64,000 nucleotides of DNA, taken from the NCBI RefSeq assembly GCF_932526225.1, contig NC_064042.1, positions 787,001 to 851,000 on the forward strand. Reading direction: 5' to 3'. The stretch comes from Nematostella vectensis (lineage: Eukaryota; Cnidaria; Anthozoa; Actiniaria; Edwardsiidae). Numbering within the stretch: the stretch's first letter is position 1; each line of letters begins with the position of its first letter. Below are positions 48,359 through 56,499 of this stretch, piece by piece. The notes under the pieces were generated by a model. That model worked only from the letters and a program-made list of their open reading frames with translations. It was not told the DNA's origin and did no database searches. A program made the translations under genes and the position numbers.

Positions 48359-48611
48359 CTAAATAAAAGTGAAAACAATTAATAATTATTTTTTCAAAAC
48401 AATATTTTCATCTGCCATTTATAACCTTACTAATTTTCCACAACTATTTTAATAAAAATAAATAAACACATTAGAAAGTATGCAAGGTGCAGACAATATA
48501 AAAGCAAAAACAATATAGGTAATAAGGGTTGCATTTTTTTTTTTCGAAGAGAAAATTATTTTGTAATTGTTAAGTTAAAGTAGTTATGATAATGTTGAAA
48601 CAAACCAAACA

Positions 48612-49124
48612 GTGAAACAGTTGAAAGCCCTCGCCAAGGAGCGGGGTATCCCTAGATATTCTCGAATGTGTAAAGCCGAACTTATCGAAGCGTTGGGTAA
48701 ACTCGAAACGCAGACACCACCACCGATCCCAACACCACCACCACTGCTGTCACTGCCGCCACCACCGCCACGTAATATTGTCTCTAACACATCATCGAGT
48801 ATTCTCGATGAGCCGATACCTGAGATTAATGCCCGGAAATGTCCGCACGGTAAAATAAAATATTTCTGTAAAGATTGTCACGGATCACAAATCTGTCCTC
48901 ATAACCACCGTAAATCATATTGCAAAGTATGTAACGGTAGTAGCTTCTGTGAGCATAAACGAGTGAGATATCTCTGTAAAGATTGTGGTGGAAAAGGGAT
49001 ATGTATCCACAACAGACAGAAATTCTTTTGTAAGTTGTGTGACGGCTCTCAAATATGCGAGCACAACAGACAAAAGTCTCAGTGTAAAGCTTGTAACGCA
49101 ACACAAGAGACACGGCAAGATTAA
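48612..49124 (+). CDS. SAP-like plus CxH-Cx2C zinc-repeat protein, start unresolved
   Basis: The frame opens after a stop at 48576 and has no ATG before the homology begins; 48612 is a GTG and the first ATG is at 48666. Residues 1-32 (KQLKALAKERGIPRYSRMCK) look like a SAP/Rho-N-type helix-turn-helix for nucleic-acid binding. A proline-rich linker follows (residues 36-57). Residues 78-165 are five repeats of 18 residues with the pattern C-x-H-x6-C-x2-C (for example CPHGKIKYFCKDC, CEHNRQKSQCKAC), probably each binding zinc. Such repeats are common in large DNA viruses of eukaryotes. Position next to the Polinton suggests it is an accessory gene of the element. The start may be lost, spliced, or non-AUG. 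Confidence 0.6.
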   Translation: MKQLKALAKERGIPRYSRMCKAELIEALGKLETQTPPPIPTPPPLLSLPPPPPRNIVSNTSSSILDEPIPEINARKCPHGKIKYFCKDCHGSQICPHNHRKSYCKVCNGSSFCEHKRVRYLCKDCGGKGICIHNRQKFFCKLCDGSQICEHNRQKSQCKACNATQETRQD

Positions 49125-49139
49125 TTTAGTAAAACACTA

Positions 49140-49170
49140 GGTTATGTAACACGGACTTGTGTTACATAAC
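49140..49170 (+). terminator. Hairpin after the zinc-repeat gene
   Basis: GTTATGTAACAC and its perfect complement GTGTTACATAAC are separated by six bases, starting about 17 bases after the stop codon. It could mark the transcript end or be a chance palindrome. Confidence 0.35.
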
Positions 49171-49231
49171 GAAATTTACCTTGTGACTTATCTAGTTGGA
49201 ATTGTTTTCCGGTCATGAGACATCCATCTGC

Positions 49232-49267
49232 ATGCAGTCTATTGTTTAACACGTGGACAGTTATTGT
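49232..49267. repeat. 36-bp direct repeat, copy 1 (with CACGTG)
   Basis: TGCAGTCTATTGTTTAACAC followed by GTGGACAGTTATTGT; an identical copy lies at 50295-50330. Each contains CACGTG. The pair brackets the 127-codon gene. Confidence 0.85.
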
Positions 49268-49462
49268 ATGCTAACTAGTACCACGTGAAATGGACATTGT
49301 CGTCACGCTCTCGGAGTTATAAGAGAAATTTGATTGGATAATGAAGAGTGTTGCGCAAGATTAACTTCGCATATAACTGCTGATAACATACGACGGATTA
49401 TTACTACAGACGTATACTCGTTGAGTTTTGAGGATTATTACTACAGCTAGCTGAGCAGCAAC

Positions 49463-49846
49463 ATGTCTTACACACTAGCACTTAAGCGTGAAGAAAATCG
49501 TTTGACCCACTTTTGTACAACGAATCCTTATGTGAACTTATCTCCATCAGAACAAATCGAAGAGGCCGTAGTAAAAAAGGATGTAGCCGAGTTAAGGTCG
49601 ATTTGCCAAGATAAAATGAAGAACGATGTAGGACAACTAGGAGAACTAGTGAAGATAAGGAAGGAAACAGTAACGAAAAAAAGGGAAGAGCAAGAAAAAA
49701 AGCTAGAAGTTGACCTAAAAGGGATGGAGCATGCTGAGCGCTTTTTTGTATTTTGCGAGAGATATACGGTACAGAGGACAAAACAAGAGGATCTGTTAAA
49801 AATATTATTGTCGAAGGATGATTATGTTGTAATCCAAAAACCATGA
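49463..49846 (+). CDS. Charged coiled-coil protein, unknown function
   Basis: 127 codons from ATG to a stop after VVIQKP. The middle (residues 55-95) is rich in Lys and Glu (KIRKETVTKKREEQEKKLEV) and should form a coiled coil. There is no signal peptide, membrane segment or recognised motif. An ATTACTACAG string occurs twice in the 75 bases before the start. The gene lies on the plus strand between two 36-bp direct repeats, tail to tail with the 512-codon gene. It may be an accessory gene of the Polinton; I do not recognise a family. Confidence 0.5.
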   Translation: MSYTLALKREENRLTHFCTTNPYVNLSPSEQIEEAVVKKDVAELRSICQDKMKNDVGQLGELVKIRKETVTKKREEQEKKLEVDLKGMEHAERFFVFCERYTVQRTKQEDLLKILLSKDDYVVIQKP

Positions 49847-50294
49847 ACTGGACAGACCCATGCTGAACGAACTGAATTTGGACATGTATTCTTGCATTTT
49901 GTTTGAAAACTTGATCATTTTGTGTTTGAAATTTATGTAGTACGATTTGACTGTAGGAGCAAAAGCTAGTAGAATCACTGACACGTGTACAACGTTTCAT
50001 AATCATAGTTGAATCACGTTTTAGCCATCGCAAGGTAAATTAGTCACGTAACAACTTGTCAACACTTGTGTTTGTATATTTTTTTTTTAGCTTCTTCCAA
50101 CTTGTGTAATTGCAATGAGTAAAATAATTAAACACGATTGAATTATCATTTTGTATTGTTTGTACCCTCATGGGCGACAAAAAAAAATCCATTACGGTGT
50201 GACGTCATACATTCCTAATCTCCCTAACAACAAGCAATTCTGAAAATAGATTTCATGTTTACCTCGAGAGTTCGTAGTTGTTAGGGATATCTGG

Positions 50295-50330
50295 TATGCA
50301 GTCTATTGTTTAACACGTGGACAGTTATTG
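50295..50330. repeat. 36-bp direct repeat, copy 2 (with CACGTG)
   Basis: Same sequence as 49232-49267. It lies in the gap between the 127-codon gene and the 3' end of the 512-codon gene; further CACGTG sites occur at about 50356 and 49282. Confidence 0.85.
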
Positions 50331-50380
50331 TTTTGATGTAATACGTCACATCCGCCCACGTGGACATCACATGCATCCCA

Positions 50381-51919
50381 CTAACGAAATAGATACCAAG
50401 CTAAACCAGCCGTGACGGCCGTGATTACGATTAGGTTAATGTCGTGACGAGCTGTTGTCACGCGCTGGCCTGCTTCGCTAATCTTCACATCCGGTTTCGG
50501 TTTTGCTACGCTCGTCTTCACCTCTGGTTGATGTGGTAACACAATCTTTGAATGACCCATATTATGTTTTGGAATCGTTTTTATCTCATTATTTATTGGA
50601 TTTAGTCCCAATTTCATATCAGTAGTGGCTTTTTGTAATTTGTTATTATAACCGGCGATCGATTTGTTGTTATTTATCACAAGATACGATGGACTCAACC
50701 AACAACCGAGGGCGAAAGCCAAGTCTAGTTTTTGCCTCGCCTGTTGTAAAGCAAACTGATACCTTTGTATACTTTTTGATATATCGTTTTCTATCACTGC
50801 GCTTTCAAAGAGTTTCAAAAAAACTTGTTTCGTTTCTTGAGCTGAACCGCTATCACCGATGATTGACGACCGAGTTTGAACTTGTGCGCCTAGAATACAA
50901 TAAAAAAAGGCTTCTATGCTTTGATTTATCCTAGACAACCCAGCTTTACTTAGCCCCATTGATTTTTCTGGAAAGAACCACTCGTACTGAAACTCGGTTC
51001 TAGGGTCTTTCAGGTACTCGATCTCGAAGTGATTCATGTGTTCGTCGTCGCTTTTAGCAGCGTCCCATTCGTCATGTAATTGATCGATGGTCTTATAGGG
51101 CTTATACGAGTCGTTAGAAGATGACAAGCCGTGATAATCGTAATTATAAACATTTCCTAACCCACGATTTATCGGCCCAAGGAACCGGAAATCACTGCCA
51201 GTTCGGAACTCTGTTCTTAGTTTTTGGTAAGCTGCCTCGCTGTAGAAGTTTTTATTCCAACTAAAGAGTTTATCTTTCGGAAGAGGACATTGTAGTTCGT
51301 TTAATATTCGTCTGATAGTGAAAATGATATGAAATCTGTAGAATGACCCCACTTGAGAGTCGTCGATCATGTCACGCGTCACACCACATCCAGCAGTAGC
51401 GCAAAACATAGCAAAATTTAAAGCTTGACTCCAATAACTGAGGTTTGGAGCGTCGAGCCACCTACTAGCCTCCTTTGCTGTTCTGAATACTAGCTCGCTG
51501 TCGGTGAATATGTCCCTAAAAACAAAGTGTGTCTTTTGCTTCGGTGTTATGAAAACATCAAAAGAGACATAATCATTTTTCATGGGGTTTTCGTCCCATG
51601 GCGATATTCTGTATTCTGCACGCGCGTCTAATCTATATTGTTTTGGAAATCCAAACAGTTGCTGAATTGTTTCCTTGTATGCCTGTGCGTCATCGGTGAC
51701 CAGAAAATCCTGGATATTCTCAGGTTTCCAGCTATTACCAGGGAAGCGGTATAACGTTTTGACTAGATTCCCATTCTTGTCGAATGGATCGTATTCGTCC
51801 CCATTGAAATTGAATTGCACATCGCCATGCTTATCGGCAGAGAACCTAAACCGCGAATAGTAAGGGTATCTTTTCACAAATTCTGTAAACTTCATCTTAT
51901 ATGTTGTTTCATTTAACAT
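50381..51919 (-). CDS. Polinton late-block protein, 512 codons, unknown function
   Basis: ATG at 51917-51919, last gene of the minus-strand block. The protein is soluble-looking for most of its length, with aromatic-rich segments near the N-terminus (FVKRYPYYSRFRF) and a conserved-looking block FALGCWLSPSYLVINNNKSI near residue 410. It ends with a lysine/proline-rich linker and a C-terminal membrane anchor (INLIVITAVTAGLAWYLF). It is of the size and position of the conserved Polinton proteins without assigned function (PW-type); this assignment is inference. A tail-anchored virion or assembly protein is possible. The upstream AT-rich TTTAAAAAATCTTAT resembles the shared promoter motif. Confidence 0.6.
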   Translation of the reverse strand: MLNETTYKMKFTEFVKRYPYYSRFRFSADKHGDVQFNFNGDEYDPFDKNGNLVKTLYRFPGNSWKPENIQDFLVTDDAQAYKETIQQLFGFPKQYRLDARAEYRISPWDENPMKNDYVSFDVFITPKQKTHFVFRDIFTDSELVFRTAKEASRWLDAPNLSYWSQALNFAMFCATAGCGVTRDMIDDSQVGSFYRFHIIFTIRRILNELQCPLPKDKLFSWNKNFYSEAAYQKLRTEFRTGSDFRFLGPINRGLGNVYNYDYHGLSSSNDSYKPYKTIDQLHDEWDAAKSDDEHMNHFEIEYLKDPRTEFQYEWFFPEKSMGLSKAGLSRINQSIEAFFYCILGAQVQTRSSIIGDSGSAQETKQVFLKLFESAVIENDISKSIQRYQFALQQARQKLDLAFALGCWLSPSYLVINNNKSIAGYNNKLQKATTDMKLGLNPINNEIKTIPKHNMGHSKIVLPHQPEVKTSVAKPKPDVKISEAGQRVTTARHDINLIVITAVTAGLAWYLFR

Positions 51920-51996
51920 ATAAGATTTTTTAAATCAGTTCTTTGCATATCTCAATTCGTAGATCCATCCAAAGGGTGTTCTTTCCAACAGAAATT

Positions 51997-52590
51997 TTAC
52001 CGAGCGGGTCGATTCGCCAGGTCTTTCAAAATCTCTTCTCTTACTGTTTCCCTCAGCTTGGTAATGTTTACGTTTTTTTCGTCCTCTTTTCTTGACTTTT
52101 GACGAATCTGGAGCTTTAGAGCCTCGAACTTATCCACCTCGTCCAAGATCAAAGAAAACTCTTCGTCTGATATTTTGTTGTCTTTCAAAGCTTTAGAAAC
52201 CAAGTCACGTATGCTATTTACTTTTGCCCTTGCCACCGCCACCGTTTGGTCGTGCTCAGAGACTTTTTGCGACAGTCGTTTAGAAACCGCTACACAGCCT
52301 ACAGACGTAAGACCAAAAACACCGGCCAATGCACCTAACGGAACTCCAACTACGATACCCAAACCTGACAGAGAAGTTCCTAAACCACTAGACCCAAGAA
52401 TGACGGATGCGAGTCCTAAGCCCACGCTTACCTTTGAAAACATGCTCTGTGTTCGTTTATACTTTTTTCTCACGTTCTCATAATGTTTAACTTCTTTTTC
52501 CAAACTTCCCAAAGCATCGTAGGTCTTTTGAAGTCTGAAGTTATCACCACGTTGTGGTACATTTGGGTAGATTGAATTGTATTCGTCCAT
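51997..52590 (-). CDS. Polinton small protein with glycine-rich membrane hairpin, 197 codons
   Basis: ATG at 52588-52590. Residues 1-45 are charged. Residues 50-100 form two hydrophobic, glycine-rich segments (VSVGLGLASVILGSSGLG and GLGIVVGVPLGALAGVFGL) that could insert into or perturb membranes. The C-terminal half is helical and charged, with an EF-hand-like but incomplete DNKISDEEF. The gene sits 27 bases after the penton-like gene, with its promoter motif overlapping the stop of that gene. The function is unknown; a membrane-active virion protein is an inference. Confidence 0.6.
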   Translation of the reverse strand: MDEYNSIYPNVPQRGDNFRLQKTYDALGSLEKEVKHYENVRKKYKRTQSMFSKVSVGLGLASVILGSSGLGTSLSGLGIVVGVPLGALAGVFGLTSVGCVAVSKRLSQKVSEHDQTVAVARAKVNSIRDLVSKALKDNKISDEEFSLILDEVDKFEALKLQIRQKSRKEDEKNVNITKLRETVREEILKDLANRPAR

Positions 52591-52617
52591 ATTTTTATTA
52601 TGGAGAGAGGTTATTCT

Positions 52618-53199
52618 TTAAGTAATTTCTAAAATTAGACGTATTGGGTAGAGGCCACTCTCTATTGTATTTCCATCGCCGTCCTTCATACTAAAACGAA
52701 GACTACTCACGTAATCGACTGATGTGGTACTAAGCTGTATCGGACTGTGTGGACTAAAGTTTATCTTTCCTTTATCAAGCTCTATACATGCTAAGATTTG
52801 TGAGGGAGCTCCTTGTTTGAGGGAGCCAGACGCGCTCACAAGGTCGCAGTGGATAAAAATAGCCTCGAGACCTTTTATCTGTATCTCGTGGTGAGTTTTT
52901 GCTTTCAGCTTTTTGTTCTTGAATCCTAACAGGTCGGCAAGCGATTCGTTCAACACGACGTTTCGATGAGCTTCGAGTGACGAGTTTTCAATAGAGATTG
53001 ACTTTTCACCAAGACGCAAACCCTCATCTATTTGACGTTTTAGCGTTTCGACCGTATACTGCCCCGCAGGGATCCTAGGGATAATGTTTTCGCCATCAGA
53101 AACAGTTCCCTCACTTGAAAGATTATTCCAGCGATTATAAAACGTACAACCTCGCAACGTAATAGACCACGGCTTTTCAATAGACGGTGAAGTCACCAT
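52618..53199 (-). CDS. Penton-like minor capsid protein (single jelly-roll)
   Basis: I choose the ATG at 53197-53199; the frame also extends four codons upstream to a TTG. The protein of 193 residues has the alternating beta-strand pattern of a single jelly-roll. Blocks include WSITLRGCTFYNRW-like, GQYTVETLKRQIDEGL, FIHCDLV followed by GAPSQILACIEL, and a last strand LYPIRLILEI. In Polintons the penton protein forms the pentameric vertices together with the double jelly-roll MCP. The assignment rests on length, strand pattern and position among capsid genes; no catalytic motif is expected. It lies between the 303- and 197-codon genes. Confidence 0.65.
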   Translation of the reverse strand: MVTSPSIEKPWSITLRGCTFYNRWNNLSSEGTVSDGENIIPRIPAGQYTVETLKRQIDEGLRLGEKSISIENSSLEAHRNVVLNESLADLLGFKNKKLKAKTHHEIQIKGLEAIFIHCDLVSASGSLKQGAPSQILACIELDKGKINFSPHSPIQLSTTSVDYVSSLRFSMKDGDGNTIESGLYPIRLILEIT

Positions 53200-53230
53200 C
53201 TTTACCTTCAATGTAGAGTAATACCATTTG

Positions 53231-54142
53231 TTATGATTTTCGTCTCCTTTTAAATCGTTCTACGAAATACAGGACGGCGGCGACGATGAGAAGCCAAGCG
53301 TTTTTAGCTAAAAAGCCAACAACTTCACCTGCCGTTCTAAATATGAAACTAGCTATCGCACCAACCATTCCTGGGAGTATTTCTCCTAATTTTTTGCCTA
53401 TTGTTTTCAGACCATTTCCAACACCTTTTGCAACACTTGTCAAACCCTTCTTCATATTAGAGACAATAACGGCGATGACCACACCCACAGCGGTAACCAC
53501 AGCAGCGGTGGTAAATCCGTATTTCTTAAAAATCGCCTTTACACTCTCCTTCAGAGACATTCTTTCCTCTATGACCTCATTCTCACGCTCTAGTTGTTCG
53601 ATCTCACTCTGTGTTTCCGCAATCTGCGTATCTATTCCTTCTCTTTGATTCTCGGGGACTTCCTTTCGCTTGGTCTCTAACTGTCTCAACTTTTCTTCTC
53701 TCTTTGTAACCTCCTCTTCATTAGATCGGATTATTTCTTCGGCAGGAGGACCAAGACTATCCTTTATCGTTTTAGGCACGTTTTTATCCAACTTACCCTT
53801 TGCATCAAATAATGGTCTAGACCTACCACCCAACCTTTTAAGCTTTACGATGACATTGCCAAATTCGTCGAGAGTAGCTGTAAAGGGTGATTTCCTGGGG
53901 TTTATATTTGGGTATTTTTCACGAATTCTATCCCAAGCGTTTTCCATCCTCTCTTCTCTACGTATTAATGGTGTATGTTCATCCACACCATGTATAAACG
54001 ATGTTTCATCTATACTATGACGGCGGAAAGGATCATGAGTCGATGTGGACGCCATGGGGATTGACTCACCCTCATTATCGTCGCCCGGATCAACGGGTTC
54101 GAATAGATTTTCTCTATCTGGAATCTCTGGGTCAATATCCAT
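53231..54142 (-). CDS. Polinton membrane-associated protein with coiled coil, 303 codons
   Basis: ATG at 54140-54142. The N-terminal 70 residues are acidic and Ser-rich. Residues 130-200 form a coiled coil (EEEVTKREEKLRQLETKRKE). Residues 205-300 hold a hydrophobic helix (AAVVTAVGVVIAVIVS), an amphipathic glycine-rich stretch (GVGNGLKTIGKKLGEILPGM), and a final membrane segment followed by a basic end, RFKRRRKS. The combination of amphipathic and membrane helices suggests a membrane-penetrating virion protein (inference from comparison with adintovirus/Polinton accessory proteins). The TTAAAGATTT motif precedes it. Confidence 0.6.
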   Translation of the reverse strand: MDIDPEIPDRENLFEPVDPGDDNEGESIPMASTSTHDPFRRHSIDETSFIHGVDEHTPLIRREERMENAWDRIREKYPNINPRKSPFTATLDEFGNVIVKLKRLGGRSRPLFDAKGKLDKNVPKTIKDSLGPPAEEIIRSNEEEVTKREEKLRQLETKRKEVPENQREGIDTQIAETQSEIEQLERENEVIEERMSLKESVKAIFKKYGFTTAAVVTAVGVVIAVIVSNMKKGLTSVAKGVGNGLKTIGKKLGEILPGMVGAIASFIFRTAGEVVGFLAKNAWLLIVAAVLYFVERFKRRRKS

Positions 54143-54165
54143 TTCTTATTTTGTTTGAAAAAAAG

Positions 54166-54176
54166 AAATCTTTAAG
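54166..54176 (-). promoter_or_regulatory. Shared late-promoter-like motif before the 303-codon gene
   Basis: CTTAAAGATTT, about 24 bases before the start codon. Confidence 0.55.
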
Positions 54177-54197
54177 TGATCTTTGAACTGAATGAGC

Positions 54198-54608
54198 TCA
54201 GAGCCATTTACTCGCTACATAGCCAAGAGCTAACATTCCGCCTCCAACATAAGCCATCTCTCCCATCTTTTGGCTGCTACTTGGTCTATAGTAATCTGAG
54301 AGCTCAGGCTCTTTCAAATCAAAATCTGGATGTGTTTGAGAATATAATCTGAAAGCCTCATCCGTCTCTTTATCGTTCTCATCTGCACGAACTTTATTGT
54401 TGTATTGTTCAGCCAACCAATCCTGATATTTCTGTCGTTTTTTCTTACCCATTGCTTGTTGATACTTTTCAAGTGCTTTATCGTGTCTTATTTTTTCTTT
54501 ATCAACATGAGTAGCATCGGAAGACAGATATTTTGCGAGGTAACTCCCTCCAACAAATGCCGTCGCATTAAGAATAGCCCCACCAATCATCAATGCTATA
54601 GTTGCCAT
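54198..54608 (-). CDS. Polinton small membrane protein, 136 codons
   Basis: ATG at 54606-54608. An N-terminal membrane segment (ALMIGGAILNATAFVGGSYL) and a C-terminal one (MAYVGGGMLALGYVASKWL) flank a charged middle with KKKRQKYQDWLAEQYNNK. The hairpin-like design with a soluble middle is unlike housekeeping host proteins and fits a virion membrane or scaffold protein. Function unknown. Confidence 0.6.
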   Translation of the reverse strand: MATIALMIGGAILNATAFVGGSYLAKYLSSDATHVDKEKIRHDKALEKYQQAMGKKKRQKYQDWLAEQYNNKVRADENDKETDEAFRLYSQTHPDFDLKEPELSDYYRPSSSQKMGEMAYVGGGMLALGYVASKWL

Positions 54609-54624
54609 TTATTAATCAATCTAT

Positions 54625-54636
54625 AAAATCTTTAAG
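54625..54636 (-). promoter_or_regulatory. Shared late-promoter-like motif before the 136-codon gene
   Basis: CTTAAAGATTTT, about 17 bases before the start codon and just after the stop of the next gene. Confidence 0.6.
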
Positions 54637-54640
54637 TTGC

Positions 54641-54865
54641 CTACAGCGGTTTTGGCAAAATCTTTTGTGTTTCCAGATAATCTTTCAGATACATACTACC
54701 GGACAGGACAGCAACCCATTTAGCATAGTTTGTAACACTCGATGAAGGGTCGCTTATAAATGATTCTTTCATAGCCTTTTTAGCAACATAACCCACACCG
54801 GCGGCTAATCCGATAATGACTGCTGAATCGGTAACCGTTTTCACAAGTTTGTTTTCAGTTGACAT
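54641..54865 (-). CDS. Polinton small membrane protein, 74 codons
   Basis: ATG at 54863-54865. One or two hydrophobic segments are visible (SAVIIGLAAGVGYVAKKAM and YAKWVAVLSGSMYL). It has no known motif. It is tightly packed, with 32 bases to the next gene and its own AGCTTTAAA-type upstream motif. Confidence 0.55.
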   Translation of the reverse strand: MSTENKLVKTVTDSAVIIGLAAGVGYVAKKAMKESFISDPSSSVTNYAKWVAVLSGSMYLKDYLETQKILPKPL

Positions 54866-54885
54866 GATTTTATTATTGATAGAGA

Positions 54886-54896
54886 AAAGCTTTAAA
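54886..54896 (-). promoter_or_regulatory. Weak form of the shared motif before the 74-codon gene
   Basis: TTTAAAGCTTT, about 21 bases before the start codon; GATT is replaced by GCTT. Confidence 0.45.
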
Positions 54897-54904
54897 CTAT
54901 TTTC

Positions 54905-55324
54905 TTACAGCATGCCTATTTTCGGACCCGTTGAAGCTCGGCTGACGGTCTGTGGGGTGGGAATTGTTGATGGCGGTGGTTCTTTGAATGATTCTGGTAC
55001 GTGTGATAAATCAACTACTCTGTTTTTGTAATACCTCATAAGCATATCAACTGCGGTAAACCCTATTCCAACTAGAGACAGTACAGTCGTAAAAGATAGC
55101 TCTGGAATCCAAGCGTCCGCTTTGCGGTCACTCTCTACCTGTGTAGCTTCTTCTGGACTCGTCTCCGCGTCGCGTTTCATTTCCCTAGCAAGTGCTTCTT
55201 TAGCCTTCCTATTGTATTCGGCAAGTTTCTTACCAGCAGCGACTTTTTTAGGATCTTTCTCCTTGCTTTTTGTCGGTTGTGGGTTCTTAGTAATCTGTTC
55301 AACCTCTTGATTTTCGTCAGACAT
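54905..55324 (-). CDS. Polinton small membrane protein, 139 codons
   Basis: ATG at 55322-55324. The first 75 residues are highly charged (KDPKKVAAGKKLAEYNRKAK) and probably helical. One membrane segment follows (FTTVLSLVGIGFTAVDMLM), then a basic turn and a proline-rich tail. Inferred to be a structural or membrane protein of the element; function unknown. Confidence 0.6.
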   Translation of the reverse strand: MSDENQEVEQITKNPQPTKSKEKDPKKVAAGKKLAEYNRKAKEALAREMKRDAETSPEEATQVESDRKADAWIPELSFTTVLSLVGIGFTAVDMLMRYYKNRVVDLSHVPESFKEPPPSTIPTPQTVSRASTGPKIGML

Positions 55325-55352
55325 TTCTTATTTTGATTGTAAATAAGAAACA

Positions 55353-55363
55353 TAATCTTTAAA
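55353..55363 (-). promoter_or_regulatory. Shared late-promoter-like motif before the 139-codon gene
   Basis: TTTAAAGATTA, about 28 bases before the start codon. The best match to the consensus. Confidence 0.6.
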
Positions 55364-55373
55364 TGGCGTCTTA

Positions 55374-55513
55374 GTAGGTGTGCTCAAGAGCTTGCTTAGG
55401 TGTGCTCAAGAGCTTGCTCAGTTGTGCTCAAGAGCTTGCTTAGGTGTGCTCAAGAGCTTGCTTAGGCGTGCTCAAGAGCTTGCTTAGGCGTGCTCAAGAG
55501 CTTGCTTAGGTGT
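55374..55513. repeat. 21-bp tandem repeat at the 3' end of the 175-codon gene
   Basis: About seven copies of GTGTGCTCAAGAGCTTGCTT plus AG. The first copy is part of the coding end (LSSTPKQALEHA in the minus frame); the rest lie behind the stop codon. Confidence 0.9.
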
Positions 55514-56011
55514 GCTTGAAAGTTCTTGAATTTTGTTGGAAGTCTCCTGTGAAGGTGTTAGTTTAACATGCTTAGCGACCCGAAAGAGGGCACTAGCAAG
55601 TGCCACCATCCTTCCTCCCTTCAATACCAAGAGACCTGCAAAGTTTGACAATTCACGTTTAACCAACTCATCGTTCTGTAAGTCTTTGCTAAGCGCTTCG
55701 GTGTCATCTACAGGAACCACGTAGGAGATGGCTCGAGACTCTGCTTGAAGTGCTGATTCTACTAATCCATCGGTAACTTGCTTGCCTAAGACAGTCTGAT
55801 AGCGGACAAAGTATTTCTCGACGTCTTTTGCTGAGAGCTTCTTGATATCACCAAGACTCATATCGATACCAAGAAATTCCTTTGTAGTCCCAAGAGATGC
55901 GAGAATAGCCAGTGATTCTCGTTTGACTTCAACATCATCTTCGAGAGGCTCGCCCCTCGAGCTCCCCTTAGACTCAGGTTCCTCTTCCATATAATCCTCA
56001 ATGCTTGCCAT
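55484..56011 (-). CDS. Polinton late-block protein, 175 codons, unknown function
   Basis: ATG at 56009-56011. The N-terminus is acidic (MASIEDYMEEEPESKGSSRG). The rest is helical with no signal peptide. One moderately hydrophobic stretch (FAGLLVLKGGRMVALASALF) may be amphipathic rather than transmembrane. The gene lies between the 3' part of the broken ATPase gene and the small membrane-protein genes. Its 3' end overlaps a 21-bp tandem repeat. A GATTTAAAAACATC string about 22 bases upstream is a loose form of the shared motif. Confidence 0.55.
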   Translation of the reverse strand: MASIEDYMEEEPESKGSSRGEPLEDDVEVKRESLAILASLGTTKEFLGIDMSLGDIKKLSAKDVEKYFVRYQTVLGKQVTDGLVESALQAESRAISYVVPVDDTEALSKDLQNDELVKRELSNFAGLLVLKGGRMVALASALFRVAKHVKLTPSQETSNKIQELSSTPKQALEHA

Positions 56012-56044
56012 CTTATTTTGTAAGTAGACTGAGATGTTTTTAAA

Positions 56045-56185
56045 TCACTGCGTGGCAGGAATCTCCAAATAACTTTGGAATGGATATCGTAGACAGAAAC
56101 AGAGTCTAGAATACTTTTCAGTTTTCAGCAGTTCTACGAACTTTTTACGAGTCTCGACGTCTAAATCACCTCCATAATCTTCAAA
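56045..56185 (-). CDS. Packaging ATPase, C-terminal part (separated by the LTR element)
   Basis: After the left LTR the minus strand continues with FEDYGGDLDVETRKKFVELL, then TEKYSRLCFCLRYPFQSYLE and a stop at 56045. This is the C-terminal end of the A32-type ATPase whose N-terminal part lies at 60162-60647. The reading frames of the two parts agree once the insertion and one copy of the 3-bp target duplication are left out of account. In the present DNA this part has no start and is out of contact with the ATP-binding part. Confidence 0.75.
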   Translation of the reverse strand, partial: FEDYGGDLDVETRKKFVELLKTEKYSRLCFCLRYPFQSYLEIPATQ

Positions 56186-56188
56186 CAG

Positions 56189-56348
56189 CGCCAGTTGAAT
56201 AAGACCACAAACTAGGACACAACTTGGAAACGCTTTAATCAACAGAGAACCAAAGCCAGTATCGTAACACAGCAAAAACAAGATGGCGGAGAGAAGGCAG
56301 GATTTTGGTGAACGTAACATAACTAAGTACCGCTGACCGGTACTGGCG
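56189..56348 (-). repeat. 3' LTR of the retroelement
   Basis: 160 bp, identical to 60002-60161, so the insertion is recent. It is preceded on the minus strand by the polypurine tract at about 56349-56371. Confidence 0.9.
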
Positions 56349-56499
56349 TGACTTCCTTTCTTTCTCTCTTATACTATCTACTGTAGAGAAATCACACAAC
56401 TAATGTCTTTCACGGCGTACAATGTAAATACGATGGACTGATTAAAGGATAGGACTATAACAGTAAGCCTAATTGCTAGCATAGTTTATACATTAAGCC
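56349..56499. other. Residual 3' region of the retroelement
   Basis: Only 151 bp separate the stop of the Gag-Pol ORF from the LTR. An integrase domain needs several hundred codons, so it is absent here. The stretch holds only the polypurine tract. Confidence 0.7.

Noticed and set aside
49482-50033. 183-codon minus-strand frame opposite the coiled-coil gene
   Set aside because: It lies opposite a plus-strand gene with better composition and is a shadow of that frame.
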